A DNA stretch of 64,000 nt, from NCBI GenBank assembly GCA_035478775.1, contig DATIJG010000008.1:1-64000 (forward strand), in the 5' to 3' direction. This DNA comes from CAMLQK01 sp035478775. Lineage in GTDB: Bacteria; Patescibacteriota; Saccharimonadia; Saccharimonadales; UBA4665. The position numbers were made by a program, and so were the translations under genes. Numbering within the stretch: the stretch's first letter is position 1; the number at the start of each line of letters is the position of its first letter. The notes beneath the pieces are model-generated. The model was not told the origin of the DNA. It was given only the letters and a program-made list of their open reading frames with translations, and made no database searches. Below are positions 16,502-25,659 of this stretch, one piece after another.

Positions 16502-19315
16502 TCATTCTTTGTGTGGTACGATGCGTACCTTGCCGTTTAGCATAAACGTTACTTGAAAATCGGGTAAAAAGAAGGTGCCCAGCGTATTCGCCGTTTTGTT
16601 TTTCGACCTGGGGGTCGGCCGGAAAAATATCGAAAATTCCGTATTCGGCGGAATTGTAATTGTCTGGATGTCACCGTTAAAAAGAGCATACGCGACTTCA
16701 AAAGGAGCAGTGGTCTTGTGGGTTATTTTTTTCTTATCCTTAGACCGTACTAAAACATGCCAACTTTCTATTGTACTCTGCGAGAGCGTACCACCGTGCC
16801 TGGTCGCCGTTGTGGGCGGTGTGGTATTGTTGGGCACTACGGAAAATGCCGGCAACACCGGGGCAGAGGTTTCTGAAAGTTCTTGGTGCACAGCGGTTGC
16901 CTTCGTTTGAGTCGCGGCTTTAGATGCCGGCTCGTCCTCCCACCAGTCTGACTCATCTCTTACAGCGTGTGGCCGAGGAACCGGAGATGCTAGATCGTTA
17001 ACAATATTTGACTCCTCAAAAAAGTCTTCGTAAACACGTAACACAGCGCCCATATCTCTACCATATAGCAACCGGTCAACCCCCAGCCTGTGCGCAAGCA
17101 TGGCGCGTTCATATTCGGCTGCAGTTTGTCGGATATGCCTTGAAAACAAAACTACACGCTCGGCTCCTTGACCTGACAATTCCAAAATGCCATCTGTAAA
17201 CGCTTGGTTGATGCGATATAATGCCTCTTCGGCATCTGCCCGGTAGCGCGCAAGAATTACCTGTTGAATCCACTTCGCAGCCGACGCGTCTAAAACGGGG
17301 GAAACAAAATCACCAGGCACTACCTCAATTATTTCCGCACCGACGACGGTGCTGAACTCGATTGGCTGGGAACTAATGATTGGCCGGTCATCTGCTGTCG
17401 CATGTTTCAACATAAGCATATCTTCGCTGAGTAGCGAAAGCGAAGGCGGCACAGCAGGTTGGTCGCCAGCCCGCCTTTCGCGCGCCAACTTATCTACTTT
17501 AGGGAGCAGGTATTTTTTAATGTACCCTTGCCAGTTTTTTATGCCGGAGGTTTGACTGAGAAACTCTTCACTTATTTGAGTACCGTAGAAGAACTCGTCC
17601 ATGCCTTTACACTTTGCCAGCGCCAAGCGCTCGAAAGGTTCAAGCGGGATGGCAAACGTGACGTATTTTCCAGTGGCTGGGTCGCAGATAGCATTGACAT
17701 GAGTTTGAAAGTTGAGGTCTTGCATAATTGCAGGGGCACCGAAGGCTGTTGTGAGCACACCTTCATTCATAAGGGCGTATAACTGTTCTGCCATTTTATC
17801 GAACTGGCCAGGCCGGTAACAGGCAGCAATGCGGGCAATCATCCACTGTTCTAAAGTTTCCTTGGCAGTTTCTTGTTCATGCCTTCTGCTGAGCCTTTGG
17901 TAAGTTATAGCTATACGATATTTTTGTTGTACTTGCTCGGGTGAGCCACCCATTATAGCAGCTTGTACTGGCATTACTTTTCCGCCTTTAGCTGCCGTCC
18001 TTTTGGCTATAAAATTCTGGGCGGCCTCCAAAGGGTCGTTGGGGTGGCTTTTTGCTATACCGCGAATTTTCATAAGGGTAAGCTCTGGCTGGTTGCCGTA
18101 GTGTTTCACTAATTCTTCCACGTTGCTGATATACCGCTCAAGTGCGTAGAGGTAGCGGCGTGTATTGCTCACTGCTATGTCCTGCATGTCCTCAATTCGT
18201 AGGTACGGATGGTTTTCTCCATAGCATTCGATGGCAGCATCAATGCGCGCATTGATGAGCCGAAGTGCTTCCTGCGGGTCAGCGGCTGTATAGATCACCC
18301 TCCCAATCATTGACCGCCTAATGTGTGTGCCTGCAAATTCATTTGCCAGAGCCTTTTCTAGCTCAGGGTTAGCAACCTTGTTTCGAAGGGCTGCGACGCG
18401 CAACGACGCCTCCGAGACGGTAGACTTTCGCAGATGGCTAGCGTCTAGCAGGGCAGTATAATCTTCTAGCTTGCGATCGGGATTATGCCAATTGCTGCTT
18501 GCCATAGCGTGAAAAAGGGTGGCTGTCATGTTGTGCCCAATATACTTAGAAGCACGTTGCTGCCAGTTGATAGCGCTATCACCAAGTGCTTGTTTCGCTG
18601 GTATTCGAAATCCATTGCGTGCAAGTTCGACAACATCTTCAAAGTATTCACAGATAATCGGAAAGTTATCTTCGAGTTTAAAATACTCCGGCAGATATCG
18701 GGTGCGGCGGCTTTCCCGGGTATTACCTGTCGTGAAATTAACGAAATCTGCTTGTTGGCAAAGGACGAGAGAAATCGAGTCGAGCGCCTGTTGCGAATCG
18801 GCCGGTTTGACTAGCTTTGGGCTCGACATATCTTTAAAAGACTGGGGCGCACACTCTGCCAGCTTGCCTATAATGAGCCCTCCGATTGCCGGCAAGCCGG
18901 TAGGCCGAGGGCCATGTAGAACAAACAGGTTACGCCTTACTCCGCGCCGCAAATGAGTCAGTGCAAGGTGCGGATCAACTGGCAGTTGCCGCAAATCAAA
19001 CGGTAAGGCGGCTATGTCCAGTTCATGTTCAGCGGCGCTCGCAAGCGGCTCAGCCGTAACTTGCTGGCCGCCGATAAAAACATTATGCCCGAGCACACTT
19101 GCAATTTCACGGCTATGCGGGTTGCACACAGGCATCTGCACACAGTTTAGACATGCCTGTTCGGCAATTGATAGCAACTGTCGGTTTTGTTGCGCAGCGC
19201 CGGCATCGATAGCCGCAAATAGCTCGCGCTCCTCGTCAACACAAGCACCATGCGGAATGATAAATTCCCGCCCGATGGCGTTTGATGCCTCGTTCATTAA
19301 TTCTTGCTCGCTCAC
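16502..19315 (-). CDS. 937-residue protein with N-terminal WhiB-like Cys cluster
   Basis: The first 70 residues contain ACVDEERELF (24-33) and CLNCVQMPVC (55-64), i.e. Cys25-X29-Cys55-X2-Cys58-X5-Cys64. This is the WhiB pattern (AC.DE..ELF, then CxxCx5C), which binds a [4Fe-4S] cluster in Actinobacteria. The WhiB glycine turn and basic DNA-binding tail are not evident. The remaining 860 residues are mostly helical and not recognised, with a linker rich in Thr/Pro near 790-835 and a C-terminal beta-rich domain (about 840-937). No signal peptide or membrane helix. Convergent with the HxD protein. Possibly a redox- or NO-sensing multidomain protein; function unknown. Confidence 0.65.
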   Translation of the reverse strand: MSEQELMNEASNAIGREFIIPHGACVDEERELFAAIDAGAAQQNRQLLSIAEQACLNCVQMPVCNPHSREIASVLGHNVFIGGQQVTAEPLASAAEHELDIAALPFDLRQLPVDPHLALTHLRRGVRRNLFVLHGPRPTGLPAIGGLIIGKLAECAPQSFKDMSSPKLVKPADSQQALDSISLVLCQQADFVNFTTGNTRESRRTRYLPEYFKLEDNFPIICEYFEDVVELARNGFRIPAKQALGDSAINWQQRASKYIGHNMTATLFHAMASSNWHNPDRKLEDYTALLDASHLRKSTVSEASLRVAALRNKVANPELEKALANEFAGTHIRRSMIGRVIYTAADPQEALRLINARIDAAIECYGENHPYLRIEDMQDIAVSNTRRYLYALERYISNVEELVKHYGNQPELTLMKIRGIAKSHPNDPLEAAQNFIAKRTAAKGGKVMPVQAAIMGGSPEQVQQKYRIAITYQRLSRRHEQETAKETLEQWMIARIAACYRPGQFDKMAEQLYALMNEGVLTTAFGAPAIMQDLNFQTHVNAICDPATGKYVTFAIPLEPFERLALAKCKGMDEFFYGTQISEEFLSQTSGIKNWQGYIKKYLLPKVDKLARERRAGDQPAVPPSLSLLSEDMLMLKHATADDRPIISSQPIEFSTVVGAEIIEVVPGDFVSPVLDASAAKWIQQVILARYRADAEEALYRINQAFTDGILELSGQGAERVVLFSRHIRQTAAEYERAMLAHRLGVDRLLYGRDMGAVLRVYEDFFEESNIVNDLASPVPRPHAVRDESDWWEDEPASKAATQTKATAVHQELSETSAPVLPAFSVVPNNTTPPTTATRHGGTLSQSTIESWHVLVRSKDKKKITHKTTAPFEVAYALFNGDIQTITIPPNTEFSIFFRPTPRSKNKTANTLGTFFLPDFQVTFMLNGKVRIVPHKE

Positions 19316-19397
19316 ACTTAATCCCCGCGTTAATTATATTAAGCAGGTAGTGCGGGCAAATGTCAATGCGGCTCGGTTGCGTAGGGGTCTGAAGGGG

Positions 19398-19841
19398 TTA
19401 AAACTTAGGGATAGTTACGCTAGCACTTTCGCAGTCTATTACTGTCGAGGCAGCATTCGCGCCACCATTCGGGATGGTCGCTTTGGCGTGAGCTGTGTGG
19501 TGGCCATCACCAGTAAAACCGACTGGCGTTCCATCGAGCCAGTCACCTTTTACGGGTTCGCGGCTGTCGTCGGCATAGTACGCGATAGTTCCGTCATGTT
19601 CCGGCGGCACGCTCCAGTGAATGCTTAATTCCGCTCCGGTTGAATTAGTAGAATCAACCTTTACATCACATGCGGGTGTCGTGGCTACCGGCTGCTGGTC
19701 AGTCGAGCCGCTCTCTGACGAAGGGCAGGCTGTGAGCAAAAGCGCCAATGCACCAGTACTGGCCGCAATCGCCGCCTTTCGTACTTTTGAAGCTATCGTT
19801 GATTCCTGCTGTTGTGTTTGCGAGGGTTCTTTATTCATCAT
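19398..19841 (-). CDS. Small putative lipoprotein
   Basis: 147 residues. A basic stretch (SKVRK) and hydrophobic helix lead to the lipobox LLTAC with Cys39, so it is probably lipid-anchored at the outer face of the cytoplasmic membrane. The mature part is a beta-rich domain of about 105 residues with two further Cys that could pair. Two consecutive ATG codons (19841, 19838) are possible starts, with TATACC 8 bases upstream and no Shine-Dalgarno. Function unknown. Confidence 0.65.
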   Translation of the reverse strand: MMNKEPSQTQQQESTIASKVRKAAIAASTGALALLLTACPSSESGSTDQQPVATTPACDVKVDSTNSTGAELSIHWSVPPEHDGTIAYYADDSREPVKGDWLDGTPVGFTGDGHHTAHAKATIPNGGANAASTVIDCESASVTIPKF

Positions 19842-20032
19842 GTATGTATGGTATACGCATAACGCCGCTCATTGCTAGACTAGTTTTTACAACAATACTG
19901 CCTTACATGCTCGCGCGAAAGGCAGAGAGTCAGCCAAGAGGCAATCAAAGCAAAAACACCCGACCATAGCTTTAATTACTGTTACTGTCGTTACGAGACA
20001 ACAGGACCTCTTGAAAGCCTTGCATATATCCG

Positions 20033-20689
20033 ATGAGACGTTTAATATTAACAGCTGTGAGTAGTCCAGACCAACCCCACCCCTACATCCATGGCCCTTC
20101 CGCACCCTATACCTGGTCGGCACGCTTTTCGTTCGAGGAGCAGCCTCGTTCCTTGGAAGACATTATTACACAGTTAGGCGGCATCGCCACTGAATTTAAT
20201 AGCCCCGATTGGCCTATCTCCGGCGCCGTACTGGGCACAGGAGACGCCGAAGATAGGGCAGAGGTAGTGCTTGGCTTAGACCCAAGCCAGCGGTTCGGCA
20301 CTCCGTCTATCCGTGACTGTGAGCTTATCGCAGATATAATAACCGAGACACAAGGTTGGCGGCGCAAGCCTGAAGTTCCGGCAGAAATGCGCATCATTAT
20401 GGGCCGGCGCATTGGCTATGATGGCGCTGTGTATTCAATGCAAGAGGTTAGCAATTTGCTGGCCGGCGTTGAGGCAGACGGCCTTGAGCTAACCGAAGCC
20501 AACCTCTTTTCATTGCGCTATAATAGCCGCTTAGAAAAATATCAGGAGCCTGCCGTTATTGTCGCAGGCGCAGAAGCCCTGCTCGATCCGGTCTTAAAAG
20601 TCGCAGCCATGATGGGCCAAGACCGGCTCGTGCCAGAAATTACCAATGTAGCAACAATAGTCTACCATCAAAAAAAGGATAAGCCATGA
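20033..20689 (+). CDS. Conserved hypothetical protein, first of a three-gene operon
   Basis: 218 residues, not recognised. Soluble, mixed alpha/beta, with IHGPSAPYTWSARF near the start and a helical C-terminal half. It overlaps the next gene by ATGA, and a HAD phosphatase follows, so the three are probably co-transcribed. No clear Shine-Dalgarno upstream of the ATG. The preceding 190 bases, between this gene and the divergent lipoprotein, show no other gene. Confidence 0.6.
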   Translation: MRRLILTAVSSPDQPHPYIHGPSAPYTWSARFSFEEQPRSLEDIITQLGGIATEFNSPDWPISGAVLGTGDAEDRAEVVLGLDPSQRFGTPSIRDCELIADIITETQGWRRKPEVPAEMRIIMGRRIGYDGAVYSMQEVSNLLAGVEADGLELTEANLFSLRYNSRLEKYQEPAVIVAGAEALLDPVLKVAAMMGQDRLVPEITNVATIVYHQKKDKP

Positions 20690-21654
20690 GCGTAACAGCA
20701 ATTAGCCGCGAACAAACCCTGGGCATTTTGGCCGGCCCGCGGGAAGTACCCGCCGACATTACAAACCGCGTTGAGTCTATGCTTACCGCAGGAGAACCTA
20801 TTGTCGATGTTGACCGCTTTAGCGAGTTTGTAGCAGGCCTGATGGTTGAGACACCGACCGACCCGGTGAGCGCGGCATATACAAGTTACGAAAGTATAAT
20901 AACGATAGGCTCGTGTTCCGTAGAGATGGCTTGGCAGCAGGCCGGCAACATACGCATACCACGAGAGCGGCGGTTGCATGAACATAACCAGTCTGTATTC
21001 AACACCTATGACCGCGTGTTCGCTGCGCACATGACCGACCCGCGGGACAGGATAATCAAACCAATGCTCGGCCTGCAAGATGGCGGCAAAACCCACGCTG
21101 TCGCAATGACCTTACTTGCCGACCCGACGCACATGCGGCCAAATTCTAGCCAAGCCGAGCACAACATTAGGATGGCTAATAGCGTGCTCGACCCGGTGCC
21201 GACAGACATATTAAGCGCCGACGAAAAGACCGTTATTAAACTATTAGTGCAGCAAACGTCTATCGGAACCGCGCTAAGAAGATATCACGAAAAAGGCAAG
21301 CCCTTTGACGAGGTAATTGCCGAAGCAGAACTCGAACTAAATCGCCTGCGCGCAGAATGTCCGGACGATTACAAAGACCGGTTCGACGACTATTTGGTGG
21401 TCACTTATTTAAGCGACGCAGGCGCGCACACTCAGCAAGCGCGCTACGTGGACGTACCTACCGAAGAAATATACCCTGACGTCACGTTTGAAGACCGTTT
21501 CAATCCTACTCCGGAGGGAAGTGAGTCAAGGCTAACGCTCGACCGCCTCTTTTCTGAAGCTCCGGAAGACACGAACAGGCTGCGGCTGTACGCGCCAAAG
21601 CACCTTGCCGTTATGCGGCACTTGTTCCCCGGGCAAGCCAACTATTACGAATAA
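20686..21654 (+). CDS. Hypothetical protein, weakly HD-domain-like
   Basis: 322 residues, mostly helical. LGLQDGGKTHA (about 128-138) resembles the LHDxGK core of HD-domain phosphohydrolases, but the first His is Gln. YLSDAGAHTQ (about 245-254) resembles a distal HD-family acidic segment. If related, it may be a degenerate member. It overlaps the upstream gene (ATGA) and lies 12 bases before the HAD phosphatase, so the products may act together. The HD relation is a tentative inference. Confidence 0.55.
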   Translation: MSVTAISREQTLGILAGPREVPADITNRVESMLTAGEPIVDVDRFSEFVAGLMVETPTDPVSAAYTSYESIITIGSCSVEMAWQQAGNIRIPRERRLHEHNQSVFNTYDRVFAAHMTDPRDRIIKPMLGLQDGGKTHAVAMTLLADPTHMRPNSSQAEHNIRMANSVLDPVPTDILSADEKTVIKLLVQQTSIGTALRRYHEKGKPFDEVIAEAELELNRLRAECPDDYKDRFDDYLVVTYLSDAGAHTQQARYVDVPTEEIYPDVTFEDRFNPTPEGSESRLTLDRLFSEAPEDTNRLRLYAPKHLAVMRHLFPGQANYYE

Positions 21655-21666
21655 GGAGTACATATT

Positions 21667-22476
21667 ATGGCCAGATGGGAAAGAGTCGCCGCCTGCGACA
21701 TAGACGCTACGTTGATTGCACCCAATGAAAAACTTCCGAGCAAGGCCGTTCAAGCGGCCGCATCCGCGCTACGAAAGAATAAAACGTACCTCACGCTCCA
21801 CTCAAGCAGGTCACACAAGCTTATAGAGAACCTCGTCGAGCCACTGGGCTTGCGCGGCAACCTGTGCGCACTAGACGGCGGCGCTACGATAGCGAGCGCC
21901 AACAAAATCGGCAAGGTAGTGGAGTCACACTGGCTCACGCCCGAATTAACTGGCAGTGTGGTTACAAAAATCGGTGGACTTTGCACACGAATCCACTACG
22001 ATACCGTTTCGCGGAGCCGCACCCGTGAACAAGTTCTCGCCAGTGCGTCGAACGGCACAATACCAGCCGAGGGTGCCGCTTCGGTTTTTGGCATCTTCAA
22101 CACAGCGGATAGCGACAACGTTTTAGGTGCGCTCGCCGAACTCTCCGGCATCCATCATACCCCTGTTATGGATTACCACGACAAACCAGGCCTTCAGTGC
22201 ATCCAAGTATTTAGGCCTGGCATTAACAAACGGCATGGCTTAGAGCGAGTATTACATTACGCAGGCCTTGAAAGATTAAAAGAAGAGGGCGAGTTGTATA
22301 TTTTTGCTGACGGCAAAAACGACCTTGACCTTTTTGCGGCCGCCGGCGACAACTGCACCAAAATTGCCCTAGGCAATGCCTGTGAAGAGCTAAAAGACGC
22401 AGCCAACTGGGTTGCGCCGCCAGTCGAAGAAGACGGGGTTGTCGCAGGCTTTTACCGTTATGGTTTACTGAAGTAA
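21667..22476 (+). CDS. HAD superfamily (Cof-type) phosphatase
   Basis: 269 residues. CDIDATLI (10-17) is motif I, with both catalytic Asp but Ala in place of the usual Gly of DxDGT. LTLHSSR fits motif II, and ADGKNDLDLF near the C-terminus is motif IV. The C2-type cap between them is typical of Cof or sugar-phosphate phosphatases. AAGGAG lies 8 bases before the ATG. Last gene of the operon. Substrate likely a phosphorylated sugar or cofactor, not determined. Confidence 0.82.
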   Translation: MARWERVAACDIDATLIAPNEKLPSKAVQAAASALRKNKTYLTLHSSRSHKLIENLVEPLGLRGNLCALDGGATIASANKIGKVVESHWLTPELTGSVVTKIGGLCTRIHYDTVSRSRTREQVLASASNGTIPAEGAASVFGIFNTADSDNVLGALAELSGIHHTPVMDYHDKPGLQCIQVFRPGINKRHGLERVLHYAGLERLKEEGELYIFADGKNDLDLFAAAGDNCTKIALGNACEELKDAANWVAPPVEEDGVVAGFYRYGLLK

Positions 22477-22590
22477 TATAGTTATGGAATAACGTAAAAT
22501 ACTATTGTTTTCAGTCAGCTATAAAAAGATACTCTTGGGCAGCTTTTTGAAAATATTTTAGATTGATTACCAACCGCCAGACTGGTAACA

Positions 22591-22596
22591 TATAAT
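22591..22596 (+). promoter_or_regulatory. -10 element of the GT4-kinase-methyltransferase operon
   Basis: TATAAT sits about 90 bases before the ATG at 22686, giving a leader of about 80 bases that contains a short GCGG-GTAT-CCGC hairpin. No clear -35 is seen. The call rests on the hexamer and on the absence of another candidate. Confidence 0.4.
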
Positions 22597-22685
22597 TATC
22601 AGTACAGCCGCGGTGAGTGATAGCGGGTATCCGCATAAAAGGTCATCGTGGTTTTTTGAATTATGGTTCTTAGGTAGATAATTGT

Positions 22686-23825
22686 ATGCGTATAGTCTGG
22701 ATGAGCTGGAAGGATGGGTACCATCCCCAGACAGGCGGGGCTGAAATTGTAAGCGGCGCGCTTATGCGCCGGCTGGTGCAAGATGGACACTCAGTCACAC
22801 TTATTACAAGTAGCTACCCAGGCGCAGCCCATGAGACATGGCATAGCGGGTTGCGGATTATTCGGGTTGGGAGTAACCGCTACATCCATCCAATTAGCGG
22901 ACTAGCTTATTACATGAGGCATCTTCGTACCGAATGCGATATGCTCATTGAAGAAGTAAATGTCGCCCCTTATTTTAGTGCGGTTCTTAGTCAAAAAATT
23001 AAAAGCTACCTATTTTATCACCAGCTCGAGGGACCAGTATGGCCATACGAAGTCCCTAAACCTCTGGGCTACATTGGAAAATACATTCTAGAGCCAACAG
23101 CTACTCGCATACTCAGCCGGTCAAAAATACCGGTGCTTACAATTTCAGACAGTACAGCTAAAGACTTAGTAAGTTATGGATTCCCACCCAGCCAAATAGC
23201 GATTATATCTGAAGGGATCAATCTGCAGCCTGTACCTTCACTGGCTGCCATAGTAAAGTTCGAGAAACCGACGTTGCTCTGTTTTGGCGCTATGCGGACG
23301 ATGAAACGAACTATCGACCAAATTACCGCCTTTGAAATCCTAAAGAGTGTCCTACCCGATGCGCAACTAAAAATTGCCGGGAGATGCGACAGTCGCTATG
23401 GCCAACGTGTCATGGCACAGATTCACGCCAGCCCCTACCGATCTGACATTGAGTATTTCGGTCATGTCGATACTCGGCAAAAAATGCACTTATTCCGGCG
23501 GTGCCATATTGTTATGCAAACAGCGGTGCACGAAGGCTGGGGGTTGACCGTTACTGAAGCTGCAAGCCAGGGAACACCCGCTGTCGGCTACAATGTGAAA
23601 GGGTTACGGGATAGTATCAAACACAACGTCACTGGCATTCTCACTCACCAAAACCCGAGAGCGCTCGCATCTGCGATGGTCGGACTGCTGAAAAATAAAC
23701 CGCAATACCAGGCGCTTCAGCAAGCGGCCTGGCAGTGGAGCAAAACAATCACATTCGAGCAGAGCTACCAAGATTTTACGCACGCTACCGGACTAGACAA
23801 GGCAGGGGGGAATACCTATGCGTAA
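22686..23825 (+). CDS. GT4 family glycosyltransferase
   Basis: 379 residues, GT-B fold. The N-terminal acceptor domain starts MRIVWMSWKDGYHPQTGGAE, with the TGGAE loop. The C-terminal donor domain has LLCFGAMRTMKR, then HEGWGLTVTEAASQGTPAVGY (near 290), the GT4 E-x7-E-like site. It probably transfers a hexose to a lipid- or polymer-linked acceptor at the membrane. It overlaps the next gene by 8 bases, and a methyltransferase follows: a small surface-glycan set. No Shine-Dalgarno beyond TTAGGTAG. Confidence 0.88.
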   Translation: MRIVWMSWKDGYHPQTGGAEIVSGALMRRLVQDGHSVTLITSSYPGAAHETWHSGLRIIRVGSNRYIHPISGLAYYMRHLRTECDMLIEEVNVAPYFSAVLSQKIKSYLFYHQLEGPVWPYEVPKPLGYIGKYILEPTATRILSRSKIPVLTISDSTAKDLVSYGFPPSQIAIISEGINLQPVPSLAAIVKFEKPTLLCFGAMRTMKRTIDQITAFEILKSVLPDAQLKIAGRCDSRYGQRVMAQIHASPYRSDIEYFGHVDTRQKMHLFRRCHIVMQTAVHEGWGLTVTEAASQGTPAVGYNVKGLRDSIKHNVTGILTHQNPRALASAMVGLLKNKPQYQALQQAAWQWSKTITFEQSYQDFTHATGLDKAGGNTYA

Positions 23826-24864
23826 TAGCGCCATACCATACCAGATGCTAGAAATGGCGTGCCGACAATTCAATCTCGGGCAGCTCTATAATACCCAGGT
23901 TGTGCATGGCGGCCTGGCTCACCGTGTATACAAATGCACCACCGAAAGTGGCGACGTTGCTATTAAAGAAATGGTAGCACGAACCGATGAGGCAGGTTTT
24001 GAGGAGCGCATCGAGCGAAGCAGCACAATTGAGCAAGCAGCTCGAATGACGGGCATCGAGATTCCTGAGGTTATCCTTTTACCAGGCACAAATAAAGTGC
24101 TGGCAACCGTCACTTTGGAAAGCGGCAAAACATGCCTCGTTCGAGCGCATCATTGGCTGTCAGGATATCAGCCTATGACTGAAACAGACCTCGCAGACCC
24201 TATCTGGTTGGCGGAGACGCTCGTACGGCTACATAGTATGTCTGTTACTCTTCCTGCGGCATATTTTCCAGTGTCATACATTGCGCCTCCGTGGGAGATG
24301 TGGCAGCAAAAGGCTTCACTGCATAAGGTGTCTTGGTTCCCTCAGTTTACAAGCACGCTCCCCATAATCAAACAATTTGAAAGACTTATTCAAAAACAAC
24401 AAGTGCTGCCTATTCGTAGAGTTCCAGTACCTTCACACCGCGATTTAACCGCCAAAAATATCCTGTGCCGCGGCACCAACTATGTGCTAAGCGACTGGGA
24501 TAGCGCCGACTGGGTAGTCGATGCCCTTCAAGACGTTTTCACAGTCGCCATCGACTGGTCATTTGCACGGCAAGGGAAGCTGTCGGAACAGCGCATCTGT
24601 ACCATCGTTAATGCCTACCAGAGGCGCACAGGGTACGAGCCTCCGGCCGGAAGCAGCTACCAAGACTATTGTAGCGATTGGGCGACAGGCGTATTGCTTT
24701 GGCTCGCGTATAACCTGGCGCGAAGTTTTAACAATGACGTGAAGCAACAAAGTGCTGCTTCAGCCGAAGCGCATAACATACTCGCCCTTATCACAGAGGT
24801 AGGCTCGTGGACTTTTGGTCGGGCTCAATCATTAGAGATAGGCGCGCGAGGCGCGGCTTTCTAA
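23818..24864 (+). CDS. Aminoglycoside-phosphotransferase-fold kinase
   Basis: 348 residues. The catalytic loop HRDLTAKN (about 207-214) and the metal site LSDWDSADW (about 223-231) are those of APH/choline-kinase-like enzymes, and VAIKEM (about 43-48) holds the ATP-binding Lys. Placed between a glycosyltransferase and a methyltransferase, it more likely phosphorylates a sugar or lipid precursor than an antibiotic. Its start lies within the end of the GT4 gene. Confidence 0.82.
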   Translation: MRNSAIPYQMLEMACRQFNLGQLYNTQVVHGGLAHRVYKCTTESGDVAIKEMVARTDEAGFEERIERSSTIEQAARMTGIEIPEVILLPGTNKVLATVTLESGKTCLVRAHHWLSGYQPMTETDLADPIWLAETLVRLHSMSVTLPAAYFPVSYIAPPWEMWQQKASLHKVSWFPQFTSTLPIIKQFERLIQKQQVLPIRRVPVPSHRDLTAKNILCRGTNYVLSDWDSADWVVDALQDVFTVAIDWSFARQGKLSEQRICTIVNAYQRRTGYEPPAGSSYQDYCSDWATGVLLWLAYNLARSFNNDVKQQSAASAEAHNILALITEVGSWTFGRAQSLEIGARGAAF

Positions 24865-24879
24865 GGGAGGCACACTACT

Positions 24880-25617
24880 ATGCGTGAAGACGAATATGCA
24901 ACTCTGGCAAAGCACGAGCGGACCTACTGGTGGCATGTGGGCCGGCTGCAAATCATCAACTCTTACCTCAATACCTATACTTCAGGCGACAATCAGCAAA
25001 GTATTATCAACGTTGGTTGCGGCACAGGTGGCACCGCTGTTTTATTGCAACGTTATGGTTCCGTGCAAAATATTGAAACGTCCGACACTGCCATCGCCTA
25101 TATGGAACACAGTGGCACGGGGCAGGTTATAAAAGTCACCGGCAGCCAACTGCCGTTCAAATCACATACATTTAGTGTTGTTTGCGCATTCGATGTACTT
25201 GAACACATTGCGAACGACAGTAATGCCTTCAAAGAATGGCGCCGTGTGCTGAACAATGATGGTGTGATTATTGTTTCAGTGCCGGCTTACCAGTGGCTTT
25301 GGTCGAAACATGATGTGACACTTGGGCACTACCGTCGATACACCAAAAAGTCGCTCACCCGAGTAGCATCTTTGGCTGGCCTCGAAGTACAACATATTTC
25401 GTATGCTTTTACCTTTACATTGCCTCTTGTCGTTGGGTTCCGCTTGCTACAGCGTTTTCTGGGTATCAGCCGCGGCAAAAAGACATCGTATGTTGCGGTT
25501 CCGGCATGGCTTAACCAACTACTCGCAGCGATCCTGCATAAAGAAGCCTGGTTACACGGCAAAATAGCCTTGCCAGCCGGCTCATCAATTATAGCCGTCC
25601 TGCGGAAATCATCTTAA
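24880..25617 (+). CDS. Class I SAM-dependent methyltransferase
   Basis: 245 residues. IINVGCGTGGTAVLL (about 43-57) is the SAM-binding loop, CAFDVLEHI (about 106-114) is motif post-I to II, and a YRRYTKKSL segment follows, all typical of the Methyltransf_11/23 type. GGGAGG lies 10 bases upstream. Last of a three-gene operon with GT4 and an APH-like kinase, so it may methylate a glycan or lipid-linked intermediate. Acceptor unknown. Confidence 0.87.
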   Translation: MREDEYATLAKHERTYWWHVGRLQIINSYLNTYTSGDNQQSIINVGCGTGGTAVLLQRYGSVQNIETSDTAIAYMEHSGTGQVIKVTGSQLPFKSHTFSVVCAFDVLEHIANDSNAFKEWRRVLNNDGVIIVSVPAYQWLWSKHDVTLGHYRRYTKKSLTRVASLAGLEVQHISYAFTFTLPLVVGFRLLQRFLGISRGKKTSYVAVPAWLNQLLAAILHKEAWLHGKIALPAGSSIIAVLRKSS

Positions 25618-25659
25618 TTATTGCCGCGGTGCGCTGTATGCACATGCTATATTTGATAT

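Noticed and set aside
22495..22680. Possible riboswitch in the leader of the GT4 operon
   Set aside because: Only short hairpins are seen; no aptamer consensus I know could be matched.
23818..24864. Antibiotic-resistance aminoglycoside kinase
   Set aside because: The catalytic motifs are shared by many small-molecule kinases, and the glycan-type neighbours point to another substrate.
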